Made by a program: the position numbers and the translations under genes. The notes under the pieces were generated by a model. The model did no database searches, was not told where the DNA came from, and saw only the letters and a list, made by a program, of their open reading frames with translations. Source: Sphingomonadales bacterium (GTDB lineage Bacteria > Pseudomonadota > Alphaproteobacteria > Sphingomonadales > Sphingomonadaceae). From it: DNA of 36,276 bases. Location: contig JAGWMZ010000038.1 of the NCBI GenBank assembly GCA_028871475.1, positions 1 through 36,276 of the forward strand. The letters are read 5' to 3'. Below are positions 32,537-36,276 of this stretch, piece after piece; positions within the stretch are counted from its first letter, which is position 1; each line of letters begins with the position of its first letter.

Positions 32537-33556
32537 TCACCGCGGGGACAGCGCGATGATCCGGAAACTGGCCGGTTGGACGGTCCTGGGCTGGCCCTTG
32601 ATCACCGGGTTTAGTCTGGCCGACGGGAGATAAAGACGGCCTGTTGCCGGATCGAGCGCTGCAGTGCGGGCTTCCGGGCCTGTCTCCACCGAGGGCCGGA
32701 CATGAGGACCGGACTTGTCGAGAGAGATGATCGACAGCCTGCCGTTCCCGCCGCAGGGCACCAGGAAGCGATGATGGGCGGCATCCCAGATCGCCGTATC
32801 GGGGTCCTGATCGATCGGCAACAGTCGGACGACCTTGCGGTGGGCGATATCGACCAACGCAGCCTTGCCATTCGCGCAGGCGCTGAGCGCGAGGGTGCCA
32901 GGCCCCATGGCAAGCCCGGTCGGGCCTTCGCAGCCCGGCAAGGGGATCGCGCCCACGTGCTTGTTGTCGACCAGATCAACGAGTTCTATTTCGTTGAAGT
33001 CCTCAGTGTTGACCGCCAGCAGCGAGGGCGTGGCGAGCACCGCGACCTCAAGACCCGTCTTGAGCGGAATGCGCCTGGTTTCCACCATACGGTCGAGATC
33101 AATCACTGAGATCACCCCGGCCTTGGCTGCCATGACATAGGCCGTATGACCATTGGCGCTCAGTACCGTAGCATCAGGATCTTGGGCGACCGGGATACGT
33201 ACCAGTTCCGCGCCGCGGTCGGCGTCGAGAATGCGCACGGTGTTGTCGAGCTTGCTGGTGACCAGGATGCGGGTTTGGCCGGGCAGCGGCACGACGGCAT
33301 GGGCATAGGCAATCTGGCCTATCGAGCGTACATCGCGCGTAGCTGGATTGACGAGCAGTACATCTTTGCCATGAGCGACCAGAAGGCGATGATGCGCTTC
33401 ATCCCAGCTCGCGAAATCCCAAAGATCATCGGGAGCCTGGATCGACGGCAGTTTGCTGAAAGCTGGCGCTGCGGGGGCAGCGATTGCTAGGGGCCCAGCC
33501 AGAATGCCAAGCAGAGCGCTGGTCGCGGCCAGCAGGGCACGCAAGGGGGAAGGCAT
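32537..33556 (-). CDS. YncE-type periplasmic beta-propeller protein
   Basis: Exported 339-residue propeller. Signal peptide MPSPLRALLAATSALLGILA followed by GPLAIAAPA. Blade motifs include HHRLLVAHGKDVLLVNPATR, TRILVTSKLDNTVRILDADR, GHTAYVMAAKAGVISVIDLD, GTLALSACANGKAALVDIAH and HHRFLVPCGGNGRLSIISLD, which are YVTN/YncE-like. It is the third intact propeller in the window and the second type found beside a TonB receptor. ATG 33556 has AAGGACC upstream; the frame's earlier ATG at 33577 overlaps the receptor stop. The 20-bp gap to the receptor shows they are co-transcribed. No phytase-type calcium motif was recognised, so I do not call it a beta-propeller phytase. Confidence 0.88.
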   Translation of the reverse strand: MPSPLRALLAATSALLGILAGPLAIAAPAAPAFSKLPSIQAPDDLWDFASWDEAHHRLLVAHGKDVLLVNPATRDVRSIGQIAYAHAVVPLPGQTRILVTSKLDNTVRILDADRGAELVRIPVAQDPDATVLSANGHTAYVMAAKAGVISVIDLDRMVETRRIPLKTGLEVAVLATPSLLAVNTEDFNEIELVDLVDNKHVGAIPLPGCEGPTGLAMGPGTLALSACANGKAALVDIAHRKVVRLLPIDQDPDTAIWDAAHHRFLVPCGGNGRLSIISLDKSGPHVRPSVETGPEARTAALDPATGRLYLPSARLNPVIKGQPRTVQPASFRIIALSPR

Positions 33557-33576
33557 GATAGAGGGTCCTTTTCGCA

Positions 33577-36102
33577 TCAGAGTTTCAACTTCACGCCGAT
33601 CTCTATGGTCGCATCGTAGAACTCGCGCTGGATCGGTCGGTTGGGCGCGCCTTCGTAGAAGCGCAGCGGCGCGTTTGTCAGGTTTTTGACGTTGAGATAG
33701 AGCTGCGCGCGGTCGCTTAGGTCATAGCTAGCATTGGCATCGAGCGTGTAGCGGCTGTCCTGAAACACATCGGTGGCACGGCTGCCGCCTACACCGAAGA
33801 GAACGGTGCTCTCGAATTGCGAGGCGATACGGATCTTGGCCTTGCCGCGCTCATAGAAGACCGCCGCGTTCCAGGAAGTCCCAAACGTGCCCGGCAATGC
33901 GACATTGCCTTCACCAGCGCGCAGCGCCACGCCACTGTCCACATGAGTGAAGTTGGCGTCGATACCCAAACCACCTAGTAATCCCGGCAACCCAGTGAAT
34001 TTGTCGACGAAATTAACTTCCAAGCCGCGGGCATAAGCATAATGGGCATTTTCATAAGTCGCAACCAGGAAGATGCCCGAGTTGCCTTGATAGCCGTTCA
34101 CTCGGTTGGTGCGGGTGACGACATAGTCGAGCAGCTCCTTGTCGAAGCCGGTGACAGAAATTACACCGGCGTCTGGCAGGTAATATTCGAGCGAGGCATC
34201 GAAATTATGGCTGTAGGTCGGCAAAAGGTTGGGGTTTCCGGTGCTCACCGTGAGTCCGCCCAGATCGACGCTGGTGGATTGCTGGGTCTGGTAAAAGCCG
34301 GGGCGGGCGATGCCAGTGGAATAGGTGGCGCGGGCGACCAGGCGCGGTGCGGCCTGATAGCGCAGCTGGAGCGTCGGGAAGGCGTTGTCATAATTACGCG
34401 TGGTCGACAGTGGGTTGAGCGTCGTGTTGCCCGTGGCGTCGGTGTTTTGACCAATGCCGCGGTAGACCGCATGGGTATGTTCGAAGCGAAGTCCTGCCAA
34501 TACTCCCAGCTTGCCGAATGTGCCCTGATACTGGACGAAACCGGCCGCGATGTTCTCGGTGTCGTCGAAATAGCCGCCTGGGTTGAGCGCCATCCCCGTG
34601 TTATTCTGCGCGAAAAGCGCGCGCAGCGCCGGGCCGCCGATCACTGGGCCGATATCATAGCCGGCATGATAGAAATTGGTGATATTGCTGCCCGCAGCGT
34701 CCTGCGCCAGCGAGAGATTGCCGGTAAGATTGGCGCTGGCGGTATAGGGGCGGGCTACCTTGTCGCGGAAGCGCAACTTGGTGCCCACCTTGATTTCGTC
34801 TCCCGGTGTCAGGCCGATCGGCAGAGTGAGACTTCCAGCGCCAGACCACTCCTGATCGACATCGAACTCGGTCTGGTTGCCGATATTGCTCAGGCTGTAA
34901 TTGGCCGGATTGGTCAGCCCACTGCCCGCGGTGACATTGTAGCGCGGCAGGTTGGGATTGGTGATGTTGTCATAGGCGATGGTGTAGCTGTTGGGGTTGT
35001 CGAAGGTCGAGTTGTAGTCGAAATGCTTGGAGTAACTGGCGCGCGAATAGGCCCCCCAATACTCCAGATGCGCATCGCCCAGATGGTTGTCGCCACCGAG
35101 CTGGACCACGATGTTGCGATGGGTCTCATCATAGTCGCGCAGGGTTTTCTGCGCAGTCGCCGTGTCGGTCAACGTGTTGCCGCTGGTGGTCGGATTGCCG
35201 TTGAAATTGATTGACATGCGGTTGCGATAGCCATGCTCGTTGTAGCCAGCCATGCTGGCGCGCAGGTAATAGCGCTGCCCTTCGGCGGGTACGAAATCCA
35301 TCTCACCCGAATAGCCAAAGCGCTGGCGATAATAGTCATATTTGCGCAATTCGAGGCCGGCAAAGGCCTTGTCCGGTGTCCCGATGGAATCGACATAGCC
35401 CGCTTCCATATCGTGGAAACTGCGGTGATCATTGTAGAGAAACTGGCTGATCACAAAAGAGATTTTTGAGTCCTTGCCGCCGATCGGACCACCGACCACG
35501 ATCTCGTCGCGATAGAGCCCCTTGCCGGCGAAGGTCTCGACACCGCCGCCCAGCGTTACATCGGCAAACATCCGTTTGGCGCCGATGGCGGTGCGCGGGG
35601 TCAGCTCAACCGAGCCGCCAATCCCTTCTGCGTCATGATCGGGAAGGCCCGTCTTGACGATCGACATGCGGTCGACCGCACCGATCGGCACGGTGTCGAA
35701 CTCGACCGCGCGCCCCGCCGCGTTGAAATAGGTTCCACCCGGCTGGGTGTTGAGGAGCACGACGCCCCCCATGGTGGCGCCGTTGAAGTTACCGTCGAGC
35801 CCACGGATATTGATGAAGCGTCCCTCTGCCGTGTCGATCGACAGCGCGACACCCGGCATGCGGCTCAGGGCCTCGGCGGCGTTGACGTCGGGATATTTCG
35901 CGATGGCTTCGGCTGACTGCACATTGATGATGTTGGGCGCTGCCTTTTCTTCCTCACGCGCCGTGTGGGCGAGGCGGGCGGAAACGACGATATCGGCGCG
36001 ATCCTCGTCATGGCCGGAGGCTGCTGGTGCATTGGTCGCCATGGCTGCGACGGGCAGTAGTGCAAATGCGAGCGCGGAAAGCGAGCTGAGGCGGACGTGC
36101 AT
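33577..36102 (-). CDS. TonB-dependent receptor
   Basis: Outer-membrane TonB-gated transporter of 841 residues. Signal peptide MHVRLSSLSALAFALLPVAA with cleavage near AMA|TNAP. The TonB box region is ADIVVSARL (about 36-44). The plug includes NAAEALSRMPGVALSIDTAE, GRFINIRGLDGNFNGATMGG and IGAVDRMSIVKTGLPDHDAE, the pattern of the sphingomonad/caulobacter FecA-CirA-like group (TIGR01782-type). The barrel ends with LYLNVKNLTNAPLRFYEG and EIGVKLKL. The final residue is Leu rather than the usual Phe. It leads an operon with a propeller and an acid phosphatase, so a phosphorylated or phosphate-complexed ligand is a reasonable guess. The upstream 36103-36276 region shows no TCS1-like tandem box. Confidence 0.94.
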   Translation of the reverse strand: MHVRLSSLSALAFALLPVAAMATNAPAASGHDEDRADIVVSARLAHTAREEEKAAPNIINVQSAEAIAKYPDVNAAEALSRMPGVALSIDTAEGRFINIRGLDGNFNGATMGGVVLLNTQPGGTYFNAAGRAVEFDTVPIGAVDRMSIVKTGLPDHDAEGIGGSVELTPRTAIGAKRMFADVTLGGGVETFAGKGLYRDEIVVGGPIGGKDSKISFVISQFLYNDHRSFHDMEAGYVDSIGTPDKAFAGLELRKYDYYRQRFGYSGEMDFVPAEGQRYYLRASMAGYNEHGYRNRMSINFNGNPTTSGNTLTDTATAQKTLRDYDETHRNIVVQLGGDNHLGDAHLEYWGAYSRASYSKHFDYNSTFDNPNSYTIAYDNITNPNLPRYNVTAGSGLTNPANYSLSNIGNQTEFDVDQEWSGAGSLTLPIGLTPGDEIKVGTKLRFRDKVARPYTASANLTGNLSLAQDAAGSNITNFYHAGYDIGPVIGGPALRALFAQNNTGMALNPGGYFDDTENIAAGFVQYQGTFGKLGVLAGLRFEHTHAVYRGIGQNTDATGNTTLNPLSTTRNYDNAFPTLQLRYQAAPRLVARATYSTGIARPGFYQTQQSTSVDLGGLTVSTGNPNLLPTYSHNFDASLEYYLPDAGVISVTGFDKELLDYVVTRTNRVNGYQGNSGIFLVATYENAHYAYARGLEVNFVDKFTGLPGLLGGLGIDANFTHVDSGVALRAGEGNVALPGTFGTSWNAAVFYERGKAKIRIASQFESTVLFGVGGSRATDVFQDSRYTLDANASYDLSDRAQLYLNVKNLTNAPLRFYEGAPNRPIQREFYDATIEIGVKLKL

Positions 36103-36276
36103 GATGGACCCCGGTTTTGTGAGAATTTCCGCCGGTTCAATCGTAAGCGCGCATTTCGTAGCACGCTGGTTCCGGGGGCAATGCGGCCATCATAGTTGAC
36201 GCTGAATGAGACAGGCCACCACAGCGACGTCGGCGGGTCAGGCGTGTCTTTTGAAGTTGAATGGCAGCAGGTCGTC

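Noticed and set aside
32537..33556. Beta-propeller phytase in the phosphatase operon
   Set aside because: The blades are YVTN/YncE-like and I see no acidic calcium/phosphate-binding signature of that phytase family.
1..36276. CRISPR arrays, tRNA or rRNA genes, phage or toxin-antitoxin loci
   Set aside because: No regularly spaced repeats, tRNA-like cloverleaf, rRNA segments or characteristic proteins were found on reading the window.

Overview
The window looks like accessory DNA from a GC-rich alphaproteobacterium, most likely a sphingomonad (Novosphingobium/Sphingobium type). This is inferred from the high GC content, two long TonB-dependent receptors with sphingomonad-like plug sequences, NodT-type efflux and several insertion-sequence families. 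No rRNA, tRNA, CRISPR array or phage structural gene was seen. The molecule (chromosome or plasmid) cannot be decided from the sequence.

Layout. (a) 264-3598: a divergent LysR regulator facing a small oxidoreductase operon (carboxymuconolactone decarboxylase-like protein, SDR, aldo/keto reductase) whose last gene, a zinc alcohol dehydrogenase, is frameshifted and cut off. (b) 3600-6901: an insertion-sequence graveyard. It holds an IS21 istA stub, one apparently intact IS110 transposase, an IS256 tail fused to a second IS110 head with an amber stop, an IS3 tail with its right inverted repeat, and an IS5 transposase lacking its N-terminus. (c) 7199-18267: a minus-strand operon of two periplasmic YncE-type beta-propellers and a 2-hydroxycarboxylate (citrate/malate) symporter, preceded by a decayed third propeller gene. 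Facing away from it are a two-component system (TCS1), a large TonB-dependent receptor, a methyltransferase and a cytochrome b561. (d) 18643-28550: an atypical Nramp-type metal transporter, then TCS2 and a complete heavy-metal-type RND tripartite pump. (e) 29050-36102: TCS3 converging on a minus-strand operon of TonB-dependent receptor, YncE-type propeller and class A acid phosphatase.

How the parts fit. Regions c and e share one architecture: OmpR-type two-component system, TonB receptor, exported YncE-like propeller and one substrate-handling protein. That protein is a hydroxycarboxylate symporter in c and a periplasmic phosphatase in e. I infer two related uptake systems, possibly for chelated metals or organic acids in c and organophosphates or metal-phosphates in e. 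The substrates are not shown by the sequence. The best regulatory evidence is a matching 17-bp tandem box, TTCAGG-N5-(T/G)TCAGG, in front of the TCS1-linked receptor and, in the opposite orientation, in front of the decayed propeller gene. A related 11-bp-period repeat lies at the junction of TCS2 and its RND operon. Three OmpR-type systems within 20 kb, each beside its own envelope transport genes, suggest a metal/nutrient adaptation island.
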